Positions 25,533-34,097 are shown, numbered from the stretch's first letter. The stretch is 64,000 bases of DNA from Clostridia bacterium (GCA_017942005.1 JAGAVJ010000053.1:101857-165856), one strand, 5' to 3'. Notes: generated by a model not told the origin, from the sequence alone. Program-made: numbers and translations.

Positions 25533-27038
25533 TTACCATTCCATTTCCGATAAGGTCTTATAGCTTTCGATAAGCTTGTCATAATACTTTTGCGTCGCTT
25601 TGGAATATTTTTCTACCGTGGACGCCAACGCCCCCTTGGAGCTCTTTAAGTTCTCCGTAAACAGCCAGGTATAACGCTTTGTGTCCGGAATGGCATATCC
25701 AAAGTCATGTACGCGGCCGTCCATGATATAGTCGAGCATTTCAAGGGATTCCTCGTCGCGGGAAAGCTTTTGGGTGACGACTGTTTCCAGATATTTTGGA
25801 ATGATGTTATGGTAAGAGTCGGCGGAAAGCGCCTCTAAAATCAAACCGGTATTGCTGATGTTTTCTTTGGCAGATGTGATCGGAATGCCAAACCCTGCAC
25901 AGCGGGCATCGTCATAGGTGTAATATTTTTCCTGTGATTCATCGTACATGGGATAAGGGAGCAAACCATAAGGAGAATTGTAATTGCGGAAGTTTTCCAG
26001 ATCGTTTAACCAAATTGCCTGGAAGAGTACGCGGTTTTCGTCCCAGCTGATATCGCACGGTTTATCCCATCCGATTTCAAAGGTCAGATTGGAAGTGTAC
26101 AGAAGCTCATACAGCCAAGAAGCAAGTTCATTGAATTTATCCGATTGATATCCGAGCTCCGCACCGTTTTCTGTCAAAGTGACACCGCGTTCGCCGATTG
26201 CATAAGCCCATGTCAGTGCATGATAGCCGAAGTTTGTTGCATAGCCGTATGTATCGTTGTCGTCCATCTTGCTGTCACCGTTGGAGTCCGAGGTGACTTT
26301 TTTTACGATTTCAAGGAAGGAATCCATCGTCCACTTGTGGTTCTTTACCATATCATACAGGTTGGGAACATCGAAGTTTGCGGCTACTGTCTTGTTGTAG
26401 ACAAGCAGATTGGCATATTGATAGGAATTCACGGAGTAGTCGGACAGAACATAGGGCAAATACCCGAATAATTCATAGGTATCATTGATTTCCGTGTGCC
26501 ACCAGGGGTTATCAAAATCAATGTACGGTACGGCGTTCATGTTATAAAAATAACTGCCGGTGATAATAGAACCCTGCAGCGCATAGTTGTAAAAGATCAC
26601 CAGATCATAAATATCATCGCCGGCAGGAATCGTCGTGCTCAAAATTTTTCCGACGGCGCCCCAAGGATCGCTGGCGTTTTCTGCCGCTATCACATTGTAA
26701 ACCATGTTATAGCGTTCCTCGATACGCTTGGTTCTGTTAAAAATTTCGTCGTTGATGACATCGCCGTTTTCGGACTCTGCGGTAAAGGTATCAATGCCGG
26801 ATAAGTGATCATCGTGGCAGAGAATATCCATCTGCCATCCGCCAAGATCGGTGTCGGGGAGATATGCGAGAATATCGGCCTCTGTTTCCGCTTCGGTGGT
26901 GACGGTATGATCGGAATCCACCGGGGTGCTTCCGCCTGTCGTCTGCGTGGAATCAGAACAGGATGCAGTGAGGAGAACCAGAAGAAGAGACTGTGCTGCG
27001 AGGACTGAGGATAAAGTACGTTTCATAATGATTACCAT
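25533..27038 (-). CDS. Extracellular solute-binding lipoprotein, paralog of the 12652 gene
   Basis: 501 residues, lipid-anchored: LLLVLLTASC lipobox, Cys near residue 27, then a Thr/Ser-rich linker. Mature region resembles the first solute-binding lipoprotein from end to end: NGDVINDEIFNRTKRIEERYN, a TIPAGDDIYDLVIFYNYA region, NPWWHTEINDTYELFGY, and a dockerin-like calcium loop DSNGDSKMDDNDTYGY. No ABC partners nearby. The start block is ATG GTA ATC ATT ATG: the first ATG (27038) lies right behind a perfect stem, the second (27026) is the next in-frame start and has the more usual signal-peptide beginning MKRT. A DUF1643 gene lies upstream on the same strand after 168 bases. Ligand unknown. 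Confidence 0.86.
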   Translation of the reverse strand: MVIIMKRTLSSVLAAQSLLLVLLTASCSDSTQTTGGSTPVDSDHTVTTEAETEADILAYLPDTDLGGWQMDILCHDDHLSGIDTFTAESENGDVINDEIFNRTKRIEERYNMVYNVIAAENASDPWGAVGKILSTTIPAGDDIYDLVIFYNYALQGSIITGSYFYNMNAVPYIDFDNPWWHTEINDTYELFGYLPYVLSDYSVNSYQYANLLVYNKTVAANFDVPNLYDMVKNHKWTMDSFLEIVKKVTSDSNGDSKMDDNDTYGYATNFGYHALTWAYAIGERGVTLTENGAELGYQSDKFNELASWLYELLYTSNLTFEIGWDKPCDISWDENRVLFQAIWLNDLENFRNYNSPYGLLPYPMYDESQEKYYTYDDARCAGFGIPITSAKENISNTGLILEALSADSYHNIIPKYLETVVTQKLSRDEESLEMLDYIMDGRVHDFGYAIPDTKRYTWLFTENLKSSKGALASTVEKYSKATQKYYDKLIESYKTLSEMEW

Positions 27039-27136
27039 GACTTTCGCAAAAGCGAAAGTTTTCCTTTCTATGTGGCTTTATGACGACTCTTTGGGTGCCG
27101 TCATAAAACACGGTCTGAAAAATTTGTTTTTCAGAT
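27039..27136 (-). promoter_or_regulatory. SD/stem-loop leader of the second solute-binding gene
   Basis: Three stems in a row on the minus strand. Stem I is TCTGAAAAA/TTTTTCAGA (27135-27114), stem II is TTTATGACG/CGTCATAAA (27107-27077), then SD GAAAGGA (27068-27062), then stem III ACTTTCGC/GCGAAAGT (27059-27052 and 27047-27040, loop of four), one base, and the ATG at 27038. Folded, the SD is 4 bases from that ATG and 16 from the next. This is the clearest full copy together with the M50 leader. Confidence 0.6.
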
Positions 27137-27206
27137 ATACTTCCTTTTGTTATATGATATCAATGCGTATATCATTCCACTGCAATGTGTATGAATGCGG
27201 TGTCTC

Positions 27207-27839
27207 CTAAAGTGCATTTACATAGTTCTGGATATCAAAAGGTTCTGTTTTTGCATCCTTTTTCAGATACAGGGGGTGATGCGGGTGTCCTTTTTTGGAA
27301 CGTGCGCCGACACAATACCAGGCGGCGTTATGCCGCTCACCAATTGCAATCATATCGCGCACACAGGGGATTAAATAGGCGCGTTTTTCTATCAATGTAC
27401 CCCATGCCGCCCAAATTGCCGGAGTATGACCTTTGCCATAAGACGAAAGAATATAATCAAATGCCGCCATATTTTCTTTGTGCAGAACAGGGGAAAGGGC
27501 TTTCTCCATATCATTCGGATCGGTGGCGCGCTGGGCATACACATTAAACATGATAAAGCTGTCATAGCCGTTTGCGTGTGCAATACGTTCCACGCTTTTC
27601 AGTGTGTTGTCAAGAGCGTTTGGCGTAGCAGTGGAGGGGTTGATGCCGATGCAGATGAGCGGATTTTCACCGCGTGTTCCTAAAATATATCGATATTCAA
27701 GATATTTGCACGGGACATACAGCCACGTCCCGCGGTCATAGTCCGGCAATTGGTTATTTTCTTCTTCTTCCAGCGCTTCTGAAAAAGCTTTGATATCACA
27801 GTCTGCCAATGGGATGAGCGGTTTATGCGGTGTTAACAA
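27207..27839 (-). CDS. DUF1643 domain protein
   Basis: 210 residues, cytoplasmic. DUF1643 signature CIGINPSTATPNALDNTLKSVERIAHANGYD (around 73-103) followed by MFNVYAQRATDPNDME, and a C-terminal CVGARSKKGHPHHPLYLKKD. The family occurs widely without an assigned reaction; the Pro-Ser-Thr motif suggests a nucleotide- or phosphate-binding pocket, which is a guess. The start is TTG at 27839 with SD GGAGGT 9 bases upstream. Its own promoter lies just upstream. No neighbour suggests a role. Confidence 0.85.
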   Translation of the reverse strand: MLTPHKPLIPLADCDIKAFSEALEEEENNQLPDYDRGTWLYVPCKYLEYRYILGTRGENPLICIGINPSTATPNALDNTLKSVERIAHANGYDSFIMFNVYAQRATDPNDMEKALSPVLHKENMAAFDYILSSYGKGHTPAIWAAWGTLIEKRAYLIPCVRDMIAIGERHNAAWYCVGARSKKGHPHHPLYLKKDAKTEPFDIQNYVNAL

Positions 27840-27883
27840 GGAAAAATTACCTCCGTTGTCATGTTGTAGAAAACGATAAGCTT

Positions 27884-27913
27884 ATTATATCATATCCCTT
27901 GTTTGACTGTCAA
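27884..27913 (-). promoter_or_regulatory. Promoter for the DUF1643 gene
   Basis: Minus strand TTGACA (27913-27908), spacer of 18, TATAAT (27889-27884). Near-perfect sigma-A promoter about 45 bases ahead of the TTG start. Confidence 0.78.
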
Positions 27914-27996
27914 TCAAAAAGCAGAAATTTTTGTATATTGTTTTAATATTATATGAATTTGGGTAAAAAAATAAAAAATATTGGTGAAAATAGATA

Positions 27997-28025
27997 TTTA
28001 CAAATTGAGAAATCTGGTGTATAAT
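27997..28025 (+). promoter_or_regulatory. Promoter for a candidate small RNA
   Basis: TTTACA (27997-28002), 17-base spacer, TATAAT (28020-28025). No gene starts in the next 450 bases, but an intrinsic terminator ends at 28137. Confidence 0.7.
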
Positions 28026-28031
28026 AATAGC

Positions 28032-28137
28032 GTCAATTTCATAAAGTTAAAAGAAACCAACAGAAGTGAGCATCACACGGAAATATCAATCTTATGGTAT
28101 CCTCTCCGTTCCCAGATCGACCGTCTGTTGTTTTTTT
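28032..28137 (+). ncRNA. Candidate structured small RNA (~105 nt) upstream of lon
   Basis: Bounded by a consensus promoter and an intrinsic terminator with seven Ts. An outer stem CAACAG/CTGTTG (28058-28063, 28125-28130) encloses ACGGA/TCCGT (28077-28081, 28105-28109) and a small inner ATAT/GTAT hairpin, so most of the transcript is paired. No open frame with an SD is inside. I do not recognise SRP, 6S, tmRNA, RNase P or a riboswitch class. It could also be an attenuated leader of lon. Downstream, a -10-like TATAAT at 28200-28205 may be the actual lon promoter. Confidence 0.45.
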
Positions 28138-28273
28138 ATGCTTCGGTAAAAATTCTGTGAACAATACAGTGAGTTGTGGAAATTAGAACAATTCTGTGTT
28201 ATAATATAAAGAATAGATAGAAGAGAAGCATTGCAACAATGGTATCTGAATACTGAATACAGCATAATTTATG

Positions 28274-28471
28274 AGATGATACATAATAGGCGATTGTAAA
28301 AGTCACAATTTTATATTGCCCGTAGGGCAATATATCAATAAATGCGTCGCTTTGGCGGGTCTCCCGCCAAAAAAGACACCTTTAAAGCGACCAAAGGGAG
28401 CCATCGGACTGCGTCAGTTCGATGAAACCAATTGTAAAACGGAGTTTTACAATTGCTTAGATGATACATAA
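28274..28471 (+). mobile_element. MITE-like insertion with 13-bp direct repeats, upstream of lon
   Basis: A 13-base direct repeat AGATGATACATAA occurs at 28274-28286 and again at 28459-28471. The 172 bases between begin with GGCGATTGTAAAA and end with TTTTACAATTGCTT, an inverted pair of about 12 bp with one mismatch. Inside are ATTGCC/GGGCAAT, GTCGCTTT...AAAGCGAC enclosing GGCGGG/CCCGCC, and CATCG/CGATG hairpins. It contains no coding sequence. The lon SD follows immediately. The layout (terminal inverted repeats and target duplication) fits a small non-autonomous transposon. Confidence 0.68.
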
Positions 28472-28486
28472 CCCAAGGAGAACTAC

Positions 28487-31015
28487 ATGGCAATTACTAC
28501 TGAAAAATTGGAAATGAAGTCGCTGCCCTGCATTCCGCTGCGCGGCATCGTCGTTTTCCCTATGATCCCGATCAACGTGGAAACCAGTGAAAAAAATATA
28601 GTTGAAATTTGTGAGCGTGCCTCCCAGAACAATACGGAAATTGTATTTGTAACCATGCGGGAACTGCACACAGAAGAACCGGCGGAAAAGGATTTATTCC
28701 GTTTTGGAACCACGGCACGCATCAAGCAGCTGATCAAGCTGCCGGACGGTACTGCCCGCCTGATTGTGGACGGAACTTCGCGTATGGAAATCACGTCGTT
28801 TGTGTTTGGAACACAGGGGATTACGGCAATGGGGTTCATTCGCTATCTGAACATTGATGCAGAAGGCGGCATTCATTCGGAAGCACTTTTGATGAACACA
28901 GTTTCTGCTGTGGAAAAGATTACCGGTTATATGCAGAAGGCATCGAAAGAGCTTTTGATGGCGGTGCGCGGAATTAAAGAGCCGGGATTGTTGGCGGATT
29001 TTATCGCTTCCAATGTACTGGTCAAATATGCAGATAAGCAGGCAGTGCTGGAAGAGCCCAATCCGGTCAAACGCCTTGAGCTTGTGAATGTCCTTTTGGA
29101 AAGTGAGGAAGAAATCCTGCGCACCGAGCAGGATATTCATGCAAAGGTGCGTCAGCAGATTGAGCAGAACCAGAGGACATATTATCTGCGGGAGCAGCTG
29201 AAGGTCATTCAGAACGAACTGCGCGGAGACAACCCCTTTTATGACGATGAAGAGGAGTCCTACTACGACGAGGAGTCCGACGGCGATGAACTGAATGAAT
29301 ATGCAGACCGCATTCGCCATGCAACACAGGGCGCTGCACCGGAAATCCGTGCAAAGCTCATGAAGGAATTAAAGCGTCTTGCCAAGGTGCCATATGGTGC
29401 TGCGGAAGGCAATGTGCTGCGCAATTATCTGGATGTGGCACTGGAATATCCGTGGACAAAGAAAACAAAGGATCGTGTGGATATCAAAGCAGCACGGAAA
29501 ATACTGGATGCCGACCATGACGGTATGGAAAAGGTCAAGCAGCGCATTCTTGAATATCTGGCTGTGCGCCAGATCAACCCGGATGCCGGAAACCAGATTT
29601 TGTGTCTTGTCGGACCTCCCGGCGTCGGTAAGACGTCGATTGCCGCTTCCATTGCACGGGCGCTGCACAGAAAGTATGTCCGTGTTTCGCTTGGCGGTAT
29701 CCGGGATGAGGCAGATATTCGCGGTCACAGAAAAACGTATGTCGGCGCGATGCCCGGCAGAATTGTTTCTGCGATCAGTGAAGCTGGGGTGAATAATCCG
29801 CTCATCCTGCTTGATGAGCTTGATAAAATGACGCGTGATGCACACGGGGATCCGGCTTCCGCAATGTTGGAGGTGCTGGATGGGGAACAGAACAAGTCCT
29901 TCCGCGATCATTTTATGGAGCTGCCGATTGACTTGTCTGACTGTATGTTCATTGCAACGGCGAACACCCTGGAAACGGTTCCCACACCGCTTCTGGACAG
30001 AATCGAAATCATTGAGCTGCCGTCTTATACAAGAGAAGAAAAGCATTCCATTGCGGTCAATCATCTGATTGGCAAGCAGTGCAAACGGCACGGACTGAAC
30101 AAACGGGTATTGCGTATCTCCGATGATGCGGTATATGACATCATTGATTTTTACACAAGAGAAGCCGGGGTTCGGAGATTGGAACGTGAAATTGCCGCGC
30201 TCTGCCGCAAGGCCGCTATGAAAATTACGGATGAAGGAGTAAAATCCTGCACGGTGACGCGCGAAAATCTGACGGAATATTTAGGAAAGCACAAGGTCAA
30301 GCCGGAGGTCATTTTCAAAAACAATGAAGTTGGCGTGGTCAACGGTCTTGCTTATACCGAGTCCGGCGGCGATCTTCTGAAAATCGAAGTGACGACGGTT
30401 CCGGGAACGGGACACATTGAGCTGACCGGGTCTCTCGGCGACGTCATGAAGGAGTCTGCAAGAGCTGCCATTACCTTTGTACGTTCCAGAACGGAACGGT
30501 TCGGCATTGATCCTGATTTTTATAAAAACTGCGATATCCATATTCATGTTCCGGAAGGAGCCGTTCCTAAAGATGGTCCGTCTGCCGGCGTAACGATGGT
30601 GACCGCATTGGTTTCTGAATTGTCAGGACGCGCTGTGCGTCGTGATGTGGCGATGACCGGAGAAATTTCTCTGCGCGGACGCGTCATGGCAATTGGCGGA
30701 CTGCGTGAAAAAACAATGGCGGCGTACAAGGCAGGCGTCAAGATCATCTGCATTCCGGAGGAAAACATTCCTGATCTGGATGAGGTTGCACCCATTGTCA
30801 AGGAGCATGTGACATTTTACCCCTGCGCACATGTCGATGAAGTGTTGTCCATTGCGCTGACAGAGGAAAAACCGTCCGAGTATTCGCTTCCCCATATCCC
30901 GCAGCCGCTTCCGCTGCTCACACTTGATCCCGGAAAACAAACAGAGATTCCTTTGGCAATTCCAGGCGCGGATGAATCCGACGAAACGACCGGAGTACAA
31001 GCGTCATGCCGTTAA
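28487..31015 (+). CDS. lon: ATP-dependent protease Lon
   Basis: Cytoplasmic AAA+ serine protease that degrades misfolded and regulatory proteins. 842 residues (typical ~780), the extra length being a poorly conserved C-terminal tail. Substrate-binding N-domain at ~10-210 (LPCIPLRGIVVFPMIPINVE), coiled coil with an acidic insert around 240-275 (YDDEEESYYDEESDGDE), Walker A GPPGVGKT at residues 376-383, Walker B LILLDELDKM, sensor region IATANTLETVP, and the protease domain with the Ser699-Lys742 dyad in PKDGPSAGV and GLREKTMAAY. SD CAAGGAG at 8 bases. The gene overlaps engB by 10 bases, the common lon-engB (ysxC) pairing of Bacillota. The leader is interrupted by the MITE-like element. Confidence 0.97.
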   Translation: MAITTEKLEMKSLPCIPLRGIVVFPMIPINVETSEKNIVEICERASQNNTEIVFVTMRELHTEEPAEKDLFRFGTTARIKQLIKLPDGTARLIVDGTSRMEITSFVFGTQGITAMGFIRYLNIDAEGGIHSEALLMNTVSAVEKITGYMQKASKELLMAVRGIKEPGLLADFIASNVLVKYADKQAVLEEPNPVKRLELVNVLLESEEEILRTEQDIHAKVRQQIEQNQRTYYLREQLKVIQNELRGDNPFYDDEEESYYDEESDGDELNEYADRIRHATQGAAPEIRAKLMKELKRLAKVPYGAAEGNVLRNYLDVALEYPWTKKTKDRVDIKAARKILDADHDGMEKVKQRILEYLAVRQINPDAGNQILCLVGPPGVGKTSIAASIARALHRKYVRVSLGGIRDEADIRGHRKTYVGAMPGRIVSAISEAGVNNPLILLDELDKMTRDAHGDPASAMLEVLDGEQNKSFRDHFMELPIDLSDCMFIATANTLETVPTPLLDRIEIIELPSYTREEKHSIAVNHLIGKQCKRHGLNKRVLRISDDAVYDIIDFYTREAGVRRLEREIAALCRKAAMKITDEGVKSCTVTRENLTEYLGKHKVKPEVIFKNNEVGVVNGLAYTESGGDLLKIEVTTVPGTGHIELTGSLGDVMKESARAAITFVRSRTERFGIDPDFYKNCDIHIHVPEGAVPKDGPSAGVTMVTALVSELSGRAVRRDVAMTGEISLRGRVMAIGGLREKTMAAYKAGVKIICIPEENIPDLDEVAPIVKEHVTFYPCAHVDEVLSIALTEEKPSEYSLPHIPQPLPLLTLDPGKQTEIPLAIPGADESDETTGVQASCR

Positions 31016-31599
31016 ATCTTCAAAATGTCAAGCTCGTCATGAGCGCCGGATTTCCGGAGCAGTTTCCGTGTGACAGCATGCCGCAGATCGCGTTTTCCGG
31101 ACGTTCCAATGTCGGGAAAAGCTCATTGATCAATACGCTGCTTGGTCGGAAAAGTCTTGCACGGGTATCGGGGGCACCGGGCAAAACCATTACCGCAAAT
31201 TTCTACAATATCGACAACCAGTTATATCTTGTAGACCTCCCCGGTTACGGATTTGCAAAACGTCCCGATGCCGAAAAGGAAAAGTGGGGCGTTTTAATGG
31301 AAGCGTATTTTCATGAGAATCCCAACTTAAAGCTTGTCGTACAGCTGATTGATCTGAAGGTTGGTCCAACCAAGGATGATGACAGTATGCTAAAATGGCT
31401 GTGCGATACCCGCACCCCATATATTATAGCAGCCACCAAAGCGGATAAATGCAACGCCACTGACAGGAAAAAGTATTATGACCTCTTGTGTGAAGATCAG
31501 ATGGTTCTGGAGGGAACTCACGTCATCGCTTTTTCTTCTTTAAAAGGAGAGGGGCGCGACGAGGTGTGGCATCATATCCGCAGAATGGCACAAGTGTAA
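31006..31599 (+). CDS. engB: Ribosome-biogenesis GTPase EngB (YsxC/YihA)
   Basis: 197-residue essential-type GTPase that binds the 50S subunit during late assembly. G1 GRSNVGKSSLIN (residues ~32-43), G2 Thr in the NFYNI region, G3 DLPGYGFAK, G4 ATKADK and G5 SSLKG are all present and spaced as expected. Starts inside the last codons of lon (10-base overlap), so it is coupled to lon. A 9-bp stem, GTCTGAAAA/TTTTCAGAC, just after the stop (31601-31622) looks like a terminator but is also stem I of the leader that precedes the M50 gene. Confidence 0.96.
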   Translation: MPLNLQNVKLVMSAGFPEQFPCDSMPQIAFSGRSNVGKSSLINTLLGRKSLARVSGAPGKTITANFYNIDNQLYLVDLPGYGFAKRPDAEKEKWGVLMEAYFHENPNLKLVVQLIDLKVGPTKDDDSMLKWLCDTRTPYIIAATKADKCNATDRKKYYDLLCEDQMVLEGTHVIAFSSLKGEGRDEVWHHIRRMAQV

Positions 31600-31600
31600 A

Positions 31601-31700
31601 GTCTGAAAATAAATTTTCAGACTGTGTTTTGTGACTTAACCGCCTGCGTGCGGTCACAACTCCACCTAAAGAAGAAATAACTTTTACTCTCGTGAAAGCT
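31601..31700 (+). promoter_or_regulatory. SD/stem-loop leader of the M50 protease gene
   Basis: Stem I GTCTGAAAA/TTTTCAGAC (31601-31609, 31614-31622), stem II GTGAC/GTCAC (31631-31635, 31653-31657) enclosing CCGC/GCGG, a TCACAACTCCACC block, a weak SD AAAGAAG (31668-31674), stem III CTTTTAC/GTGAAAG (31681-31687, 31692-31698, loop TCTC), two bases, then ATG GTC ATA AAT ATG. Same order as in the 27039 copy. Confidence 0.55.
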
Positions 31701-32438
31701 ATGGTCATAAATATGTTTTCTATTTTTACTGTTTTTCAAAATCTTTTTTCTAATTTGCCGCAGCTGTTTCTGCGTATTCCGGTGATTTTGCTTGCACTCT
31801 GCATTCATGAGACGGCGCATGGCTGGATGGCAAATAAACTGGGAGACCATACGGCACGCAATCTTGGCAGATTGACGCTGAATCCGCTCAAGCATCTTGA
31901 TCCCATCGGTACCATTTGTATGTTTCTGTTTGGTTTCGGTTGGGCAAAGCCGGTACCGATCCAATCCCGCAACTTTAAAAATCCAAAGCGGGATTTTGCG
32001 CTTACCGCAGCCGCAGGACCGGTTTCCAATCTGATCCTTGGTTTTATCGGTCTTTTCTGCGCGAATCTTTTCTGGTTTATTTTGCAGAAAACAGGAATGA
32101 TTTTCGAGATGAACGATGCGGTTTATATTAACTCTACCTCGACTTTCGTCGCCAATTTGGTACAGTACACCCAGATGTTCTTCAATTTATTTTATTGGAT
32201 GAACGTATCCCTTGCCGTGTTCAATCTGCTGCCGATACCGCCTTTGGATGGTTCACGCATTTGGTACACCTTTTTGCCTGCCGATCTGTATTTTAAAGTC
32301 ATGCAATATGAACAGGTGATTCAAATTATCCTGATGATGGCACTTTGGTTTGGCATGCTGGACAGACCGCTTGGCATGATTGTCAACCTTGTTATGTCCG
32401 GGATGGAATGGCTGGTAGGATTGATCCCATTTTTCTAA
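31701..32438 (+). CDS. Site-2-type (M50) membrane metallopeptidase
   Basis: About 245 residues, polytopic zinc protease for intramembrane cleavage. HExxH is HETAH at residues 36-40; the second motif NLLPIPPLDG (the catalytic Asp) is at ~178-187, and a conserved GPVSNLILG segment lies between. The family is the short YwhC-type M50 rather than SpoIVFB with CBS. The first ATG of the leader's ATG-GTC-ATA-AAT-ATG block is taken as the start; the second (31713) is the alternative. It sits 51 bases before scpA, an arrangement common in Bacillota. Its substrate is unknown. Confidence 0.92.
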   Translation: MVINMFSIFTVFQNLFSNLPQLFLRIPVILLALCIHETAHGWMANKLGDHTARNLGRLTLNPLKHLDPIGTICMFLFGFGWAKPVPIQSRNFKNPKRDFALTAAAGPVSNLILGFIGLFCANLFWFILQKTGMIFEMNDAVYINSTSTFVANLVQYTQMFFNLFYWMNVSLAVFNLLPIPPLDGSRIWYTFLPADLYFKVMQYEQVIQIILMMALWFGMLDRPLGMIVNLVMSGMEWLVGLIPFF

Positions 32439-32488
32439 CAGATAGGGTTGATCCCATTCTTTAATATGAGAGAAGGACGGTTTCGTGT

Positions 32489-33394
32489 GTGGACGCACTG
32501 ACCTATAAAATCGATGCCTTTGAAGGTCCGCTTGATTTGCTTTTGTCATTGATTGCAAAAAATAAAATGGAAATCGCAGATATCAAGATTACTGTCATTT
32601 TTGAACAGTACATGGCGTATCTGGACCGCATGAAGCACATGGATATGGAAATTGCCGGTGAATTTATCGTCATGGCAAGTGAGCTTATGCTGATAAAAAG
32701 CAGGATGCTCCTTCCAAAGACGGAATTGCCGGAGGAGGAAGACCCGCGTGCCCGTCTTGCTGCCGCGCTGCTTGCGTATCGGCAGGCAAAGGAAGCTGCT
32801 GTATACCTTGAGACACAGTACGCTTATTACTCCGCGCGGTATGCAAAGGATGAGGATGAGGTTCCGGGAGATGATTCTGTTTTGAAAGAACAGGACGTCA
32901 TGCTTTTGCAAAAGGCGCTTTTGCGTCTGTTTTCCAAAAAGGACACAGAGGCGCCGGTACCGATGAATTCCATTGCGCCGATCATTAAAAAACGAATTGT
33001 TCCGATTTCGGAAAAAATACGGGATGTGATAGAGCAGCTCTCATCGCAGGGGTATACTCCATTTTTAAATTTGTTTGATCACATTGCATCGAAAAGCGAA
33101 ATGGTTGCAGCATTTTTGGCGGTATTGATGTTGGTTAAGGACGGATATATCCTGCTGGAAAAGCGTCTTTGTGCAGAGCAGCAATCGGAGGAAGATGTAC
33201 TGTTTGACGATATTGGCAGTTATACATATGAGTTTTACTGCTCATTAAATCCGAATAACGAGGTGTCGGAAGCATATTATCATATGTATGATGATGGGTT
33301 TGAAAATGAAGAATCCGATTCTGAACCGCAGGAAGTATCAACCGTTTGGGATGACAGTACAGAGGTTTTTCATGGAGAGGGAACAGAAGTCTGA
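32489..33394 (+). CDS. scpA: Segregation and condensation protein A
   Basis: 301-residue kleisin that bridges Smc heads and, with ScpB, forms the chromosome condensation complex. N-terminal Smc-binding helices in YKIDAFEGPLDLLLSLIAKN, the FIVMASELMLIKSRMLLP helix, and the C-terminal winged-helix TFLAFLEL-type segment (MVAAFLAVLMLVKDGYILLEKR). The C-terminus (~250-301) adds an acidic extension beyond typical ScpA. GTG at 32489 with SD AGAAGGA; no ATG is near. Between it and scpB are 97 bases containing the leader described below. Confidence 0.93.
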   Translation: MDALTYKIDAFEGPLDLLLSLIAKNKMEIADIKITVIFEQYMAYLDRMKHMDMEIAGEFIVMASELMLIKSRMLLPKTELPEEEDPRARLAAALLAYRQAKEAAVYLETQYAYYSARYAKDEDEVPGDDSVLKEQDVMLLQKALLRLFSKKDTEAPVPMNSIAPIIKKRIVPISEKIRDVIEQLSSQGYTPFLNLFDHIASKSEMVAAFLAVLMLVKDGYILLEKRLCAEQQSEEDVLFDDIGSYTYEFYCSLNPNNEVSEAYYHMYDDGFENEESDSEPQEVSTVWDDSTEVFHGEGTEV

Positions 33395-33445
33395 AAACTG
33401 TATTTTCATAAAATTCATGATCAATCATTTTCCATACTATGAATT

Positions 33446-33491
33446 AGAAAGGAAATTATCTTCATTTTTGTAAAAGGTAATTGTCATAATC
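33446..33491 (+). promoter_or_regulatory. SD/stem-loop leader of scpB
   Basis: SD AGAAAGGAAA (33446-33455), stem TTATCTT (33456-33462) with AAGGTAA (33474-33480), 7 bp with one G-T pair, then ATT GTC ATA ATC ATG; the ATG at 33492 starts scpB. ATT holds the place of the first ATG. Through the fold the SD lies next to ATT. Confidence 0.5.
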
Positions 33492-34097
33492 ATGAGTGAA
33501 ACAGAAAACAAAGAACAGATATCGCCGCTCCCCTCACAAAATGAACTGCCGCCGACAGCTGAAATGCTGCCAGGCGCAGTAGAAGCGATTCTGTTTGCAG
33601 CCGGTCATCCTTTGACATATGAAAAAATAGCGGACAGTTTGAGTATTTCAAAAGAAGAGGTTCTTGCGTGTGTGGACGAGCTGTCTCGTACCTTTGATGG
33701 ACGCGGCATTCAGTTGATTCATCTCGGCGACAGCTGCCAGCTTGTGACACGGGAAGCCTACCTGCCGTATATCCGCCGTGCGCTTGGTGTACGGCGCGGC
33801 GGCAATCTTTCCCGCGCATCTTTAGAAACGCTTGCGATTGTTGCATACCATCAGCCGGTCACGCGTGCTTATATTGATGAAGTACGCGGCGTGGATACCG
33901 GATATGTGGTTACATCCCTGATCGAAAAGGGCTTGATTGTGTCCAAGGGTAGACTGGATGTTCCCGGAAGACCGACGCTTTATGGTACGACAGAACTGTT
34001 TCTGCGGGTATTTGGTTTGGAATCGATTGAACAGCTTCCGCCGGCAGAGCAGTTTTTACAGCAGGACAGCAGTGATGCGCAGGGGGATGGTATCTGA
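33492..34097 (+). CDS. scpB: Segregation and condensation protein B
   Basis: 201-residue partner of ScpA. Two winged-helix domains: ~35-95 (GAVEAILFAAGHPLTYEKIA, VLACVDELSRTFDGRGIQL) and ~100-175 (LSRASLETLAIVAYHQPVTRAYIDEVRGVD, then GRLDVPGRPTLYGTTELFLRVFGL, the family signature). The C-terminal 25 residues are disordered. The plus-strand order M50 protease, scpA, scpB, DUF2953, ytfJ, dacF, rluB is a familiar Clostridia/Bacilli cluster of chromosome and sporulation genes. Confidence 0.95.
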   Translation: MSETENKEQISPLPSQNELPPTAEMLPGAVEAILFAAGHPLTYEKIADSLSISKEEVLACVDELSRTFDGRGIQLIHLGDSCQLVTREAYLPYIRRALGVRRGGNLSRASLETLAIVAYHQPVTRAYIDEVRGVDTGYVVTSLIEKGLIVSKGRLDVPGRPTLYGTTELFLRVFGLESIEQLPPAEQFLQQDSSDAQGDGI

